From the NCBI RefSeq assembly GCF_003121895.1, contig NZ_QEWW01000001.1, positions 124,001 to 188,000 of the forward strand: a DNA stretch of 64,000 bases. The letters are read 5' to 3'. This document shows, one piece after another, positions 9,938 to 19,208 of this stretch; within the stretch, counting starts at the first letter, position 1; each line of letters starts with the position of its first letter. This stretch comes from Ignatzschineria cameli (GTDB taxonomy: Bacteria; Pseudomonadota; Gammaproteobacteria; Cardiobacteriales; Wohlfahrtiimonadaceae). A model generated the notes under the pieces. The model saw only the letters and a program-made list of their open reading frames with translations. It was not told where the DNA came from and did no database searches. A program made the position numbers and the translations under genes.

Positions 9938-10522
9938 ATGGAACATATTGAGCAGTGGGATGATCAAGAGAGAGAATTGAGGGGGAAGATTGAAGCAACA
10001 TTGAATCCGGAAGATAAGTTGCTACTTGTTCTATCCGATTCCCATGGTGACCTTACTAGTGTGATTGATATTATCACTCGATGGGAGAAGTATATTTCGG
10101 CAGTATTCTTTTTAGGTGATGGCGCCGAGGAACTTTTAGAGGCGGCTTATATCTTTCCTAATCTCCCTTTTTATGGTGTCACGGGAAATAATGATCCACA
10201 AATAGCGCCCAATAGTCGCCTCAACTTTCCTTTAGAGAATATGGTAGAGATTGCTGGAAGGCGAATCTATTTTACTCATGGCCATATCGCCTCTTATAAA
10301 GCGGTAGCGGCAAGTGTTATCAAACGAGCAAAAGAGCATCATGCTGATATTGCGTTGCATGGTCATCTCCATATTCCGGCAGAAAAAGAGATTGAGGGGA
10401 TCCAACTCTTTAGTCCCGGAGCGATTCGCTATCCGCGAGGGGGAAGCAAGCGGGGCTATCTCCTTCTAAAACTCGATAAAGATTGCAGCGCTGAAGGATA
10501 CTTTTCTACCTTTACTAAATAG
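9938..10522 (+). CDS. YfcE/MJ0936-like metallophosphoesterase
   Basis: A calcineurin-like phosphodiesterase of 194 residues from ATG 9938. The dimetal motifs run in order: SDSHGD, LGDGAEE, GNNDPQ, THGH and HGHLH, followed by the NPGSVSxPR-like SPGAIRYPRGG typical of this family. Family members hydrolyse phosphodiesters in vitro; the natural substrate is unknown. The frame also has a GTG at 9917 with no better ribosome binding site, so the start is uncertain by seven codons. It follows epmC by 74 bases and may share its transcript. Confidence 0.82.
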   Translation: MEHIEQWDDQERELRGKIEATLNPEDKLLLVLSDSHGDLTSVIDIITRWEKYISAVFFLGDGAEELLEAAYIFPNLPFYGVTGNNDPQIAPNSRLNFPLENMVEIAGRRIYFTHGHIASYKAVAASVIKRAKEHHADIALHGHLHIPAEKEIEGIQLFSPGAIRYPRGGSKRGYLLLKLDKDCSAEGYFSTFTK

Positions 10523-10523
10523 G

Positions 10524-10560
10524 GATGTTCTTTTAGCGAACATTTAAGATCGATCTTAAA
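10524..10560. repeat. Hairpin and 18-bp palindrome after the phosphoesterase
   Basis: ATGTTC...GAACAT forms a short stem-loop, directly followed by the perfect palindrome TTTAAGATCGATCTTAAA (10543-10560). This may be a weak terminator plus a protein-binding palindrome. Confidence 0.45.
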
Positions 10561-10910
10561 ATGGTTCTTAGAATATTTTCTGTCTCTTTTTTGAAAAAGA
10601 GGGTGCAAATGGGCAAAGCATCTTTTAAAGAATCTGATCAATTTATAGTAAAGAGATAGTTTTGAATTGATCAGTAATAGGCTGATTATAGAGGTTTTAA
10701 ATCGATTGCTGGGAGCTTCATATGCAGTAAAAAAGAGTTTGTTCAAGGTATAAATTTAAATTAATTTTGAGAGCGATAAGAACCTTTGAAAGGGGCTATG
10801 ATTACTATCTTTTACCCATTTCAAGAGATGGATCGAAGATAAAACGGACAAGTCTTCTGCTTACGATTAAGTGATAAGAGTGGTATAGTAGTCTCTCAAA
10901 TTTATCTTGA

Positions 10911-11030
10911 GTTTTTCTCATCATTTATTCCCATCATTTATTAATGAGTCAAGCAATCGTTGAACAAATTTCCATCTCTAGTCATCAGGTCGGAGGCGGG
11001 AATTTTTTGCTTTTTAGTGATGAGAAAAAC
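10911..11030. repeat. Long-range inverted repeat in the nrdA leader
   Basis: GTTTTTCTCATCA at 10911-10923 is the exact reverse complement of 11018-11030, and the match continues imperfectly outward through AAATTT-rich flanks. The second arm ends 31 bases before the nrdA ATG. The 94 bases between contain a purine-rich GGTCGGAGGCGGGA segment. No copy of the NrdR box was recognised. Confidence 0.75.
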
Positions 11031-11061
11031 TTAAAATTTCAAATTGACATAGGGTGCTGAG

Positions 11062-13305
11062 ATGATTAATTACGTAGTTAAAAGTAATGGCGAACGAGAG
11101 AAGTTCGATGCCGATAAACTCAATAAATGGGCTGAATTTGCCGCTCATTATGAAGTTGATTGGAGTGCGATCGCATTAGAGGCTTATCGTAAATGTTATG
11201 ACGGTTGCACAACGCTAGAACTACATAAGGCGATGATTGATGCCTGTGTTGAACGTGAAGATCATCAGCACCTAAAGATGGCAGGTCGCCTTTTAATTGG
11301 TACGATCTATAAAGAGGCTTTTGGCGGCTTTAAAAAGATTCCAACGCTCCCTGAATTTTATGATCATATGGTCGCTCTCAATCATTGGGAAGCGATGGAT
11401 TACACTCGTGAAGAGTTAGAAGCATTAGAAGAGATTATCGATCACAATATCGATATCAACTACAACTATACAACGCTTCGTCAGATGAAAGATCGTTACT
11501 TGATCAGTAATCGCGTCACAGGACTCTGCTTAGAATCGCCACAATTTATGTTTATGGGAATGGCGATGCAAAATATGCAGAATCAGCCTCGTGAGCGCCG
11601 TATGGGAGATATTAAGAAGCTCTATCGTTACCTTAATGAGTTAAAGATCAATACGCCAACGCCGATGTTGATCAATATGCGTACACCTCATAAAGGTTAT
11701 GCTTCATGCTGCGTCTATACTACGGCTGATAATGTGAAGAGTTTGGCAGTAGGGGATCATATCGCTTATATGATGACCTGTGCTTCAGCCGGGATCGGTT
11801 CTCATCTTTTAACCCGTTCTAAAGGGGATCCGGTTAAAGAAGGGCGCGTCGTGCATCAAGGCAAGCTCCCTTACTATCGCATGATTCAGTCGGCAGTACA
11901 TGCCAATATGCAAGCCTCTCGTGGCGGATCAGCAACGGTCTATTTCAATGTGTTAGATCCTGAGATTTTTGATCTCTTAGTCTTGAAAAATCCAACAACT
12001 ATCACGCAAAAGCGTATTCGTGATATCGACTATGCCATGTTGGTGAATCGTTACTTTGTAGAGAAGGTAGCACGCAATGAAGATTGGATGCTTGTTAGTC
12101 TGCTTCATGCACCTAAGCTCTATGAGCTCTTCTATAGTGAAGATTACGAAGCCTTTAAAAATGAGTATGAGCGTGTCTTAGCCGATGATTCTATCGAGAA
12201 AACTTTAGTCAAAGCGCGTGATATTGCGATTAAATCATTAACCGAGGCGGCAGAAACAGGGCGTATCTATCTCACCTATATTGATGAGATGAATCGTCAT
12301 ACACCGTTTAAAGATACAATCTACTCTTCAAATCTCTGTCTTGAGATTGCGTTGCCGACAAAACCTTATACCGGAATGCCTGATCTCTACTCGAGTGATC
12401 CAGAAGGGGAGATCGGCCTCTGTTCGCTCGCTTCGATCGTTGTAGGTCGCGTCTCGGAAGAGGAGTATGAGGATGTAGCGTACTACTGCGCACTCATGAT
12501 CGATAATGTTATTGAGATTATGGAGTATCCATTTGCTTCACTTGAGACAACAGCAAAAGCGCGACGTTCAATTGGTGTTGGTATTACTAACCTTGCTCAT
12601 GAGATGGCATTGCAGAAGTTTAGCTATGCATCACAAGAGGGTAAAAACTATATCCACTTTATTGCCGAGCGCCACTCCTATTTCCTTCATAAAGCGAGCT
12701 TGCGCTTAGCCCAAGAGAAGGGGAATGCGGCATGGATCGATCGAACAAAATATCCGGAAGGATGGCTGCCAATCGATACTTATAACAAGAATGTCGACAG
12801 TGTGCATACACAACCATTAGTGTATGATTGGGAGAGTCTCCGTCAAGAAATTATCGCTCAAGGGGGGATTCGTCACTCTGTTCTAGAAGCGATGATGCCG
12901 GTAGAATCAAGCTCGCAACTGACAAATACAACGAATGGTCTCTATCCGATTCGTAACTTGAAAGTGATGAAGACCTCAGGTACCGGGAAAAACCTTCTAC
13001 TTGCGCCGGATATGGATGAGCTAGCACCCTACTACGATATCGCTTGGAATCTCGATTCTAAAGACCTTATTGAGATGTATGCTATTATTCAGAAGTTCAC
13101 AGGGCAGGCGATTAGTGCTGACCTCTACCTTAATTTACAAAATCAGCAGACGATTTCGAGCAGACAGCTCCTCTCTGACTTTATCTATATGATGAAGTTA
13201 GGTTGTAAGACCCGTTACTATCTCAACAGTGCTTCAGGTATTGTTCATGAAGGATATGAGAAGGTAGAGGATCAGAGTTGCGCCGGCGGAGCATGCACAC
13301 TTTAA
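11062..13305 (+). CDS. nrdA: Ribonucleoside-diphosphate reductase, alpha subunit (class Ia)
   Basis: Large catalytic subunit that reduces ribonucleoside diphosphates to deoxyribonucleotides using the tyrosyl radical of NrdB. The 747-residue length is close to E. coli NrdA. The N-terminal 90 residues form an ATP-cone (VVKSNGEREKFDADKLNKW), implying allosteric control by ATP/dATP. GYASCCVYTT, NLCLEIALPT and PVESSSQLTNTTNGLYPIR are active-site blocks, and the C-terminal SCAGGACTL carries the swinging-arm cysteines that take electrons from thioredoxin or glutaredoxin. It is followed 52 bases later by nrdB; expression may depend on the inverted repeat in its leader. Confidence 0.97.
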   Translation: MINYVVKSNGEREKFDADKLNKWAEFAAHYEVDWSAIALEAYRKCYDGCTTLELHKAMIDACVEREDHQHLKMAGRLLIGTIYKEAFGGFKKIPTLPEFYDHMVALNHWEAMDYTREELEALEEIIDHNIDINYNYTTLRQMKDRYLISNRVTGLCLESPQFMFMGMAMQNMQNQPRERRMGDIKKLYRYLNELKINTPTPMLINMRTPHKGYASCCVYTTADNVKSLAVGDHIAYMMTCASAGIGSHLLTRSKGDPVKEGRVVHQGKLPYYRMIQSAVHANMQASRGGSATVYFNVLDPEIFDLLVLKNPTTITQKRIRDIDYAMLVNRYFVEKVARNEDWMLVSLLHAPKLYELFYSEDYEAFKNEYERVLADDSIEKTLVKARDIAIKSLTEAAETGRIYLTYIDEMNRHTPFKDTIYSSNLCLEIALPTKPYTGMPDLYSSDPEGEIGLCSLASIVVGRVSEEEYEDVAYYCALMIDNVIEIMEYPFASLETTAKARRSIGVGITNLAHEMALQKFSYASQEGKNYIHFIAERHSYFLHKASLRLAQEKGNAAWIDRTKYPEGWLPIDTYNKNVDSVHTQPLVYDWESLRQEIIAQGGIRHSVLEAMMPVESSSQLTNTTNGLYPIRNLKVMKTSGTGKNLLLAPDMDELAPYYDIAWNLDSKDLIEMYAIIQKFTGQAISADLYLNLQNQQTISSRQLLSDFIYMMKLGCKTRYYLNSASGIVHEGYEKVEDQSCAGGACTL

Positions 13306-13357
13306 TTGAATAATCGGCGAAGTCCTGCAAATTTCGTCGTTTTACTGGAGAAAGTTT

Positions 13358-14455
13358 ATGCAAGATATATCAATATTTAATCAGAAGAATGATAACTGGC
13401 AAACAGGTCAGTACCCACTCTTTTTAGGTGAGCCTTTAGCACTTTATGATTCGATCAATACGCCATACCCACGCCTATTTGATCTCTATAAGTTACAAAA
13501 ATCGATGGATTGGACTGAAGATGAGGTCAATCTTGAACAATCTCGCATGGACCTCCTAAACTGTTCTAAAAACAACTACGATATTATGGTCAAGACATTG
13601 GCATTCCAATGGGAGCTTGACTCAGTTGCATCAAGAACAATCGCACCACTCTTTGCGCCATTTGTGACCAACTCTGAGCTTTGGGTCATGCTCTCAAAAC
13701 AGTCAGAGATGGAGAATCTTCATGCATTGACTTACTCTGAGATTATTCGTCAATGTATCTCCGATCCGCAAGAGGTCTTTAAAGAGGTCATGCGCAATGA
13801 TGAGGTGCTCAATCGCTCAACAACGGTGATCGATTGTTTCGATACTTTAGATCGTTATGGTGCGCTCTATAAGTTAGGGAAAATTGATCGCGACTCAAGA
13901 GAGTTGAAGTCAGTCATTCTTCGTGGATTTATTGCGCTCTACTGTTTAGAGAAGATTGAGTTTATGAGCTCATTTGCTTGTACATTTGCGCTTGCTGAGC
14001 AAAATATCTTCCAGGGAATTGCTAAACTTGTGCAGAAGATCGCTCAAGATGAGCAGGTCCATGTCATGATGGATGAGGCAGTTTTAGAGATTCTCTTCAA
14101 AGATCCTGAGTGGGTTGAGCTTCTTCATGAAAATAGAGATGTAGTCTATGAGATTATTAAGTCAGTGATTGATCAGGAATTTGATTGGAATCGTTATCTC
14201 TTTAGTGAAGGGCGCTCGATTGTAGGTCTTAATGAGATGCTTCTTAATGAGTGGGTCCTTTGGAATGCTCAAGATCTCTATCAGTTCCTCGGTTTAGAGA
14301 ATCCCTATAAGCGTATTGAGAAGAATCCGCTCTCATGGATGGATAACTGGTTTGATCTTAATAAAACGCAAAATGCGAACCAAGAGATGGATAACACCAA
14401 CTATCGTCTCAATAGCGTAATGGATGATGCGGAAGATGAGATTTTTGATATTTAA
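13358..14455 (+). CDS. nrdB: Ribonucleoside-diphosphate reductase, beta subunit (class Ia)
   Basis: Radical-generating di-iron subunit, 365 residues. Iron ligands and the radical tyrosine are visible: SEMENLHALTYSEIIR keeps the Glu-x-x-His-x-x-x-Tyr spacing of E. coli Glu115, His118 and Tyr122, and EKIEFMSSFACTFAL and AQDEQVHVM supply the later ligands. The C-terminus ends in an acidic DDAEDEIFDI tail, the peptide that docks onto NrdA. TGGAGAAA precedes the ATG. A strong terminator follows about 60 bases later, closing the nrdAB operon. Confidence 0.96.
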   Translation: MQDISIFNQKNDNWQTGQYPLFLGEPLALYDSINTPYPRLFDLYKLQKSMDWTEDEVNLEQSRMDLLNCSKNNYDIMVKTLAFQWELDSVASRTIAPLFAPFVTNSELWVMLSKQSEMENLHALTYSEIIRQCISDPQEVFKEVMRNDEVLNRSTTVIDCFDTLDRYGALYKLGKIDRDSRELKSVILRGFIALYCLEKIEFMSSFACTFALAEQNIFQGIAKLVQKIAQDEQVHVMMDEAVLEILFKDPEWVELLHENRDVVYEIIKSVIDQEFDWNRYLFSEGRSIVGLNEMLLNEWVLWNAQDLYQFLGLENPYKRIEKNPLSWMDNWFDLNKTQNANQEMDNTNYRLNSVMDDAEDEIFDI

Positions 14456-14514
14456 GTTCGATATCTAAATTGATATCTTAATGATCATTGAAAGATCTAT
14501 TTTTATCATTCGGA

Positions 14515-14545
14515 AGATCCTAATTGAATTATTAGGATCTTTTTT
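14515..14545 (+). terminator. Rho-independent terminator of nrdAB
   Basis: A 10-bp perfect stem (AGATCCTAAT and ATTAGGATCT), 6-base loop and a T5 tail. Confidence 0.88.
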
Positions 14546-14558
14546 GTTGTTACTCTTT

Positions 14559-14594
14559 TATTATTGTTATTGTTATTGTTATTGCTATTGTTAG
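14559..14594. repeat. TTATTG hexamer microsatellite
   Basis: About five to six tandem TTATTG units just after the nrdAB terminator, in a 320-base gap. Nothing else was recognised in the gap apart from the hypothetical gene's ribosome binding site. Confidence 0.7.
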
Positions 14595-14868
14595 TTTCAT
14601 CATCGCCACTTCTCTCTTATTAAGCATGCTTTTATTGATGCTGCTATCGAACTTTGATATGGGAGCTATTGATATCTTCTTAATAGTGATCGATCACTAT
14701 TGATGATCGCTTCTTGGCGAGGGGCTATTGAGACACTGTTGAAGAATATTGATTGCTTAGAAGGGTATCTTCTTTTATCCTATAGAAGTGATTTTTTTAG
14801 GTCACTTCTTTTATTTGGGGCGATTTCCTAATTGCGGCCCTTACATTTCAGCTAAAAAGGACAGAAAA

Positions 14869-15501
14869 ATGACAAATGATCATACTCCTCGTGATATGCA
14901 AAATATCGACTTCAGCGAGCAGCATCAAAACATTGATGCTCAATGTGGTAAAAATCACAATCAAAATCAAAATCGAAATCGAAATCAAAACTATAACTAC
15001 GATGATCGCGATGACTCCCGAAAAATAGGTACTTTAGAGCGAGAAGGCGCTCAAGACGCCATCACTGATACTTATTCTAGAGAGATCTATTCTAAAGAGA
15101 TCGAGTTTAAGGAGATAGAATCTAGGCAGATCGATTTTAATCAAATAGCGCTACAGCAGTATCAGTTACAGGCTTCCCCTTATCAGCTCTTTTTACAATT
15201 TGTTCCCGCTTCGGGGCGTATAGGTATCTGGTTGAAGGATAATTCCACAATCGATCGAAATAGCGCTATTAGTCAGCAATGTAGAGTAGGGGGAGAGGAG
15301 ATACGATCGAGGTTGCTTGGTTACTACTGCTCGGAGAAGCAGTGTTGGTATCATCAAAACTCTGATATCAAACTCTCAAGTACAGCATTGATAGAGATTG
15401 AGGCATATGCTTCGGGTTATGCATTACGAAGAAGTGCTGACTTTTCTACCAAAAGAACATTGGCGCATTACTTAAGTCATTATGCGGGTTATACCCTCTA
15501 G
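14869..15501 (+). CDS. Hypothetical protein with Asn/Gln-rich linker
   Basis: A 210-residue protein I cannot assign. ATG 14869 is chosen over the upstream start at 14788 because AAAAGGACAG precedes it. Residues 28-44 are almost only Asn, Gln and Arg, followed by an acidic patch, then 70-93 repeats a short (S/F)(R/K)EI(Y/E) pattern likely to be helical. Residues 100-210 look like a folded domain (PYQLFLQFVPASGRIGIWLKD, then YYCSEKQCWYH with Cys154 and Cys159). No signal peptide or membrane helix is seen. The low-complexity part reflects AATCAA-type hexamer repeats in the DNA. It has its own terminator and lies alone between nrdB and bioB. A regulatory or nucleic-acid-binding role is possible but unsupported. 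Confidence 0.6.
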   Translation: MTNDHTPRDMQNIDFSEQHQNIDAQCGKNHNQNQNRNRNQNYNYDDRDDSRKIGTLEREGAQDAITDTYSREIYSKEIEFKEIESRQIDFNQIALQQYQLQASPYQLFLQFVPASGRIGIWLKDNSTIDRNSAISQQCRVGGEEIRSRLLGYYCSEKQCWYHQNSDIKLSSTALIEIEAYASGYALRRSADFSTKRTLAHYLSHYAGYTL

Positions 15502-15535
15502 ATGAAAGATCAAAAGTAAGCGTCTGTAGCGCGTG

Positions 15536-15563
15536 GCGACTCTTCGATAAGAGTCGCTTTTTT
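15536..15563 (+). terminator. Rho-independent terminator after the hypothetical gene
   Basis: A 9-bp perfect stem (GCGACTCTT and AAGAGTCGC), CGAT loop and a T6 run. Confidence 0.92.
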
Positions 15564-15775
15564 ATCGCGTTTCTCTTAATATTGCGCTCCTTATTCGGAA
15601 TAAATCGTTTTAAATCTTGAGGCGAGAGAAGGGCGTAACCCCTGATATTGGAGGGGAAGTGAGTAAAGAGTCACCAAAAATCTTAAATAAAATCACATTC
15701 CTTCTCTATTTCCCCTATGATAGTACGGTACGTTTATATCTAAGAATGCTCTTAAGGGCTGGAGGAATAACAACA

Positions 15776-16804
15776 ATGGAATATTACACAAATGAGTGGT
15801 CAATTGAGAAGGCATTAGCGCTCTTTGAAAAGCCACTTTTTGAGTTACTTTATGAAGCACAAACGGTTCACCGTCAAAACTTTGATCCTACTAAAGTACA
15901 GGTGAGTACCTTGCTCTCAATTAAGACTGGTAATTGCTCAGAAGATTGTAAATATTGTGCGCAGAGTGTCCGTTACGATACCGGATTAGAGCCAGAAAAG
16001 TTACTAGAGGTTGAGAAGGTTATCAATGAAGCAAAAGCCGCAAAAGAGACAGGTGCTAGCCGTTTCTGTATGGGTGCTGCATGGCGGAATCCCAAAGCGC
16101 GCGATATGCCGATGATTAAGATGATGATCGAAGGGGTTAAATCTCTTGGTCTTGAAACCTGTATGACGCTTGGGCATCTCAATGCTGAGCAGGCTGAAGA
16201 ATTAGCGGATGCTGGCTTAGATTACTATAATCATAACCTTGATACTTCCCCAGAGTATTATGCGAGTGTGGTGACCACCCATAGCTATCAGCATCGCTTA
16301 GATACGCTCGATTATGTGCGTGATGCCGGCATTAAAGTCTGTTCAGGCGGTATTATCGGCTTAGGTGAATCTGTGCGTGATAGAGCCTCTCTTTTGGTGC
16401 AATTAGCCAATATGGGAACGCCACCAGAGAGTGTTCCAATTAACCGTCTTATTCCGATTGCTGGAACACCATTTGAAGAGAATAAGCGTGTTGATGATTT
16501 TGATTTCTTAAGAACGATTGCTGTTGCACGTATTATGATGCCAAAATCGATGGTGCGCCTCTCAGCAGGTCGTGAGACGATGAGTGAAGAGTTGCAAGCG
16601 CTCTGCTTTATGGCAGGTGCAAACTCAATTTTTTACGGCGATAAACTCTTAACGACACCGAATGCTGATCAGATTACCGATAAAGAGCTCTTTGAGAAGC
16701 TCGATATTACGGCAACACATGATCCGTATAAGCCTGGTCATAATCCCCATACGGCAAAAAATGATCTTGAAGAATCGGTCAAAAAAGCTGCTGTAACTGC
16801 CTAA
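15776..16804 (+). CDS. bioB: Biotin synthase
   Basis: Radical SAM enzyme that inserts sulfur into dethiobiotin. The 342-residue protein has the CSEDCKYC iron-sulfur motif (Cys54, Cys58, Cys61) and later biotin-synthase blocks such as [23 protein letters not shown] and RLSAGRE. The frame runs upstream to 15617, but ATG 15776 with GGAGGA nine bases before it and the canonical N-terminus is the start. The other biotin genes (bioA, F, C, D) are not adjacent, and no BirA operator was recognised, so this is a stand-alone copy. Confidence 0.96.
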   Translation: MEYYTNEWSIEKALALFEKPLFELLYEAQTVHRQNFDPTKVQVSTLLSIKTGNCSEDCKYCAQSVRYDTGLEPEKLLEVEKVINEAKAAKETGASRFCMGAAWRNPKARDMPMIKMMIEGVKSLGLETCMTLGHLNAEQAEELADAGLDYYNHNLDTSPEYYASVVTTHSYQHRLDTLDYVRDAGIKVCSGGIIGLGESVRDRASLLVQLANMGTPPESVPINRLIPIAGTPFEENKRVDDFDFLRTIAVARIMMPKSMVRLSAGRETMSEELQALCFMAGANSIFYGDKLLTTPNADQITDKELFEKLDITATHDPYKPGHNPHTAKNDLEESVKKAAVTA

Positions 16805-16847
16805 TATCTGAGTTATTAAGCATTACTATATTATCTGCTGATACTAA

Positions 16848-16886
16848 AACCCCCTTTAAGGTATTCCACTTAAAGGGGGTTCTTTA
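16848..16886. terminator. Terminator between bioB and the convergent monooxygenase
   Basis: A 13-bp perfect stem (AACCCCCTTTAAG and CTTAAAGGGGGTT) with an 8-base loop, T-rich on the right and A-rich on the left, so it can act on both converging transcripts. Confidence 0.88.
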
Positions 16887-16985
16887 TAAAGTATCTCTTA
16901 TTTTGATGAGAACTCTATTTAACTCTATTAAACTTTATTTTGATATTACTGTGAATAGTGCTGTAGCCTGTGGCTGAGCCCTATA

Positions 16986-18389
16986 TTACTTTTCACACTC
17001 AACAGGTTCGCCTGTTAAAGCATCTTCTTCCGCCTCTACGAACTCTTGAGCCATAAAGCCACGATAGGAATCATCCATAATCTCCATCCAAGGTTTTGGT
17101 AGGGCAGAGGCTAATGTTCCTGTAATGGTTGAACTATAGCTCTTATTGCGGAAGCCCATAATATCTTCCTTTTTATCTTCTTGCCATGATTTAAGGATCA
17201 ATCCTTGTTCATGAACATGGAAATCCGGATAATCTGTTCCTTGAAGAAGGTCTTGGATATAGGAAGCTTGGTAATCAATAAATTCGTGATCTGTAGAGAG
17301 CTTCTCTAAACGATCGATCCACTTCTGGCTATCTTTACGCATCTCCTCTTTTGAGGGGAGTTTTTGCGTACCCATAATTATATCGCGGACTGTCCATGCT
17401 TGAGTGTCAAACATATTAAAGGTGTAGTATTGGTTCTGCATTCCGACATAGAACATCTTTGGATTATCGATAAAGCAGACACCTTTGTAGAGATTTTCAG
17501 GATAGATACTCTCTTTCGCTACTAAACGGACATTGTCATGTAAAAATGGGAAATTAAATTTAAAGCCCGTACAGAGGATTACAGAGTCGATCTTCTTTTG
17601 AGTCCCATCTTTAAAATGGGCAATATCATCATCCATTCTCTCAAGAAGAGGAACTTCAGTAAAACCTTCAGGCCAGTCGTGACCAATAGGATTGGTTCGA
17701 TAGCTAAACGTAATCGATTTAGCACCATACTTAAAGCACTGTGTACCGATATCTTCCGCTGAGTAACTACTACCAATAATTAAGACATCCTGATCTTTAA
17801 ATTCTCGAGCATCTCTAAACTCATGGGAGTGAAGCACTCGACCAGAGCTCATTGAGAGTCCATCAAATCTTGGAATATTGGGGGTAGAGAAGTGACCTGT
17901 TGCACAAACAACATAATCAAACACTTCTGTAATTAATTTGTTTTTATTATGATCCATAACGGAGACAGTAAACTTTTCACTCTCTTCGTTATACTCCACC
18001 CAGCGTACAGCATGATTGAAGCGGATATATTGACGAATATTATTTTTCTCAACACGTGAGATGACATACTCTTTTAGAACCGCTCTTGGAACATATGAAG
18101 GAATCGGCTCTTTAAAATGCTCATCAAATGTGTAGTCACCAAACTCGAGTGCTTCTTTAGGTGCGTTAATCCACAAGAATCGATACATACTGCCATGTAC
18201 GGGCTCTCCATTACGGTCTGTACAGGTTTCCCAATTGTAGCGCCACATACCGCCCCAATCTTCCTGTTTCTCATAACAGACAATTTCAGGAATCTCTTTT
18301 CCTTGGTCACGCAATGTTTGGAAAGCTCTTAATTGTGCAAGTCCACTTGGGCCTGCGCCTAATACTGCAATTCTAGTTTGTTGATTCAT
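16986..18389 (-). CDS. tmm: Flavin-containing monooxygenase, trimethylamine monooxygenase (Tmm)-like
   Basis: A 467-residue FAD- and NADPH-dependent monooxygenase. It has the FAD dinucleotide motif GAGPSG at 11-16, YEKQEDWGGMW, the FMO-type HSHEFRD segment and a second nucleotide motif in IGSSYSAEDIG. From memory the sequence tracks the trimethylamine monooxygenase of Methylophaga closely over nearly the whole length (AQLRAFQ, EPVHGSMYR, DYTFDEHF, CATGHFSTP, YYTFNMFDTQAW), so oxidation of trimethylamine to its N-oxide is the likely reaction. ATG 18389 has GAAAGG upstream; the longer frame to 18461 is not family-like. No demethylase or TMAO transporter is nearby. Substrate is inference. Confidence 0.85.
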   Translation of the reverse strand: MNQQTRIAVLGAGPSGLAQLRAFQTLRDQGKEIPEIVCYEKQEDWGGMWRYNWETCTDRNGEPVHGSMYRFLWINAPKEALEFGDYTFDEHFKEPIPSYVPRAVLKEYVISRVEKNNIRQYIRFNHAVRWVEYNEESEKFTVSVMDHNKNKLITEVFDYVVCATGHFSTPNIPRFDGLSMSSGRVLHSHEFRDAREFKDQDVLIIGSSYSAEDIGTQCFKYGAKSITFSYRTNPIGHDWPEGFTEVPLLERMDDDIAHFKDGTQKKIDSVILCTGFKFNFPFLHDNVRLVAKESIYPENLYKGVCFIDNPKMFYVGMQNQYYTFNMFDTQAWTVRDIIMGTQKLPSKEEMRKDSQKWIDRLEKLSTDHEFIDYQASYIQDLLQGTDYPDFHVHEQGLILKSWQEDKKEDIMGFRNKSYSSTITGTLASALPKPWMEIMDDSYRGFMAQEFVEAEEDALTGEPVECEK

Positions 18390-19208
18390 AAATACCTTTC
18401 TACATTTGCCAATAACGCTTATAACAGTATCGAAAAATAAATCTCGATACAATATTGACAAGATTGATTATGTTGTGTATGAAATTCAGATTTTTCACCG
18501 GTTTGACAGAAGTGCCCATTTTTATCAACTTCTGTTCGCTCAGCGCTTTCTTAAAAATTATCTCAGCAATTTAGCATTGGGGAGGATATTCGCTATAGAT
18601 CGATAGCTATGGGGAATTTGCCACGGTTGGAAAATGGTTGAAAATCTTTGTGTAGTCTTGCTGTAGTTTTTAGTTTGAAAAATGAAAAGGAGAGGTTAAG
18701 CGTAGCTAAAAGCGGTTAATGATCAAATATTGATCAAATGTGATTTTTTCTCTCTTTTTAGTAAATTTAAGAAGTTCATGCTCGTGGATTTATCGGGCTT
18801 TTACTAAAAATATTGGTAGATAAAGGGAGAGAAATGGGCAGGGAAAAGTGTTTTAAATAGGGGAGAATAGACAGTTATTTCACCGATAAAAGTGGGATTT
18901 TACGCTTTTAAGGGGAGATTAAGTATTGATTCTGCTTGTTATGTGTTGAAATTGTAGGGATAAAAGTCAGTTGAGTTCTTTTATAGAGTGACTTTGTTGG
19001 GTGTCTCGCTATCTTCAGAGAAGATATCAAGCGATAGGATGATTAGCGGAGGTTAGGGAAGTGATTCTATTTTGCATTCCTTCTGCCTCCGCTATTGGCG
19101 ATATCTTTATTATTATCTTTATTATTATCTTTATTATTATTATCTTTATTATGTTTTTACTATGTTTTTAAGTTTTCATTATCTTTCGATCATTTTAGGT
19201 CATCACGA
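18390..19208. other. 800-base gap with AT-rich tandem repeat
   Basis: No convincing gene. About 19101-19152 holds four or more units of the 12-mer ATCTTTATTATT. The left part must contain the promoter of the monooxygenase gene on the minus strand. No RNA gene was recognised. Confidence 0.5.

Noticed and set aside
15617-15775. N-terminal extension of BioB
   Set aside because: The frame is open, but the added 53 residues have no family match and the strong GGAGGA site lies before ATG 15776.
15660-15775. BirA operator before bioB
   Set aside because: No TTGTAAACC-type inverted repeat was seen.
18406-18606. 66-codon plus-strand frame at the start of the monooxygenase gene
   Set aside because: It overlaps the promoter region of the gene on the other strand, with no ribosome binding site or family.
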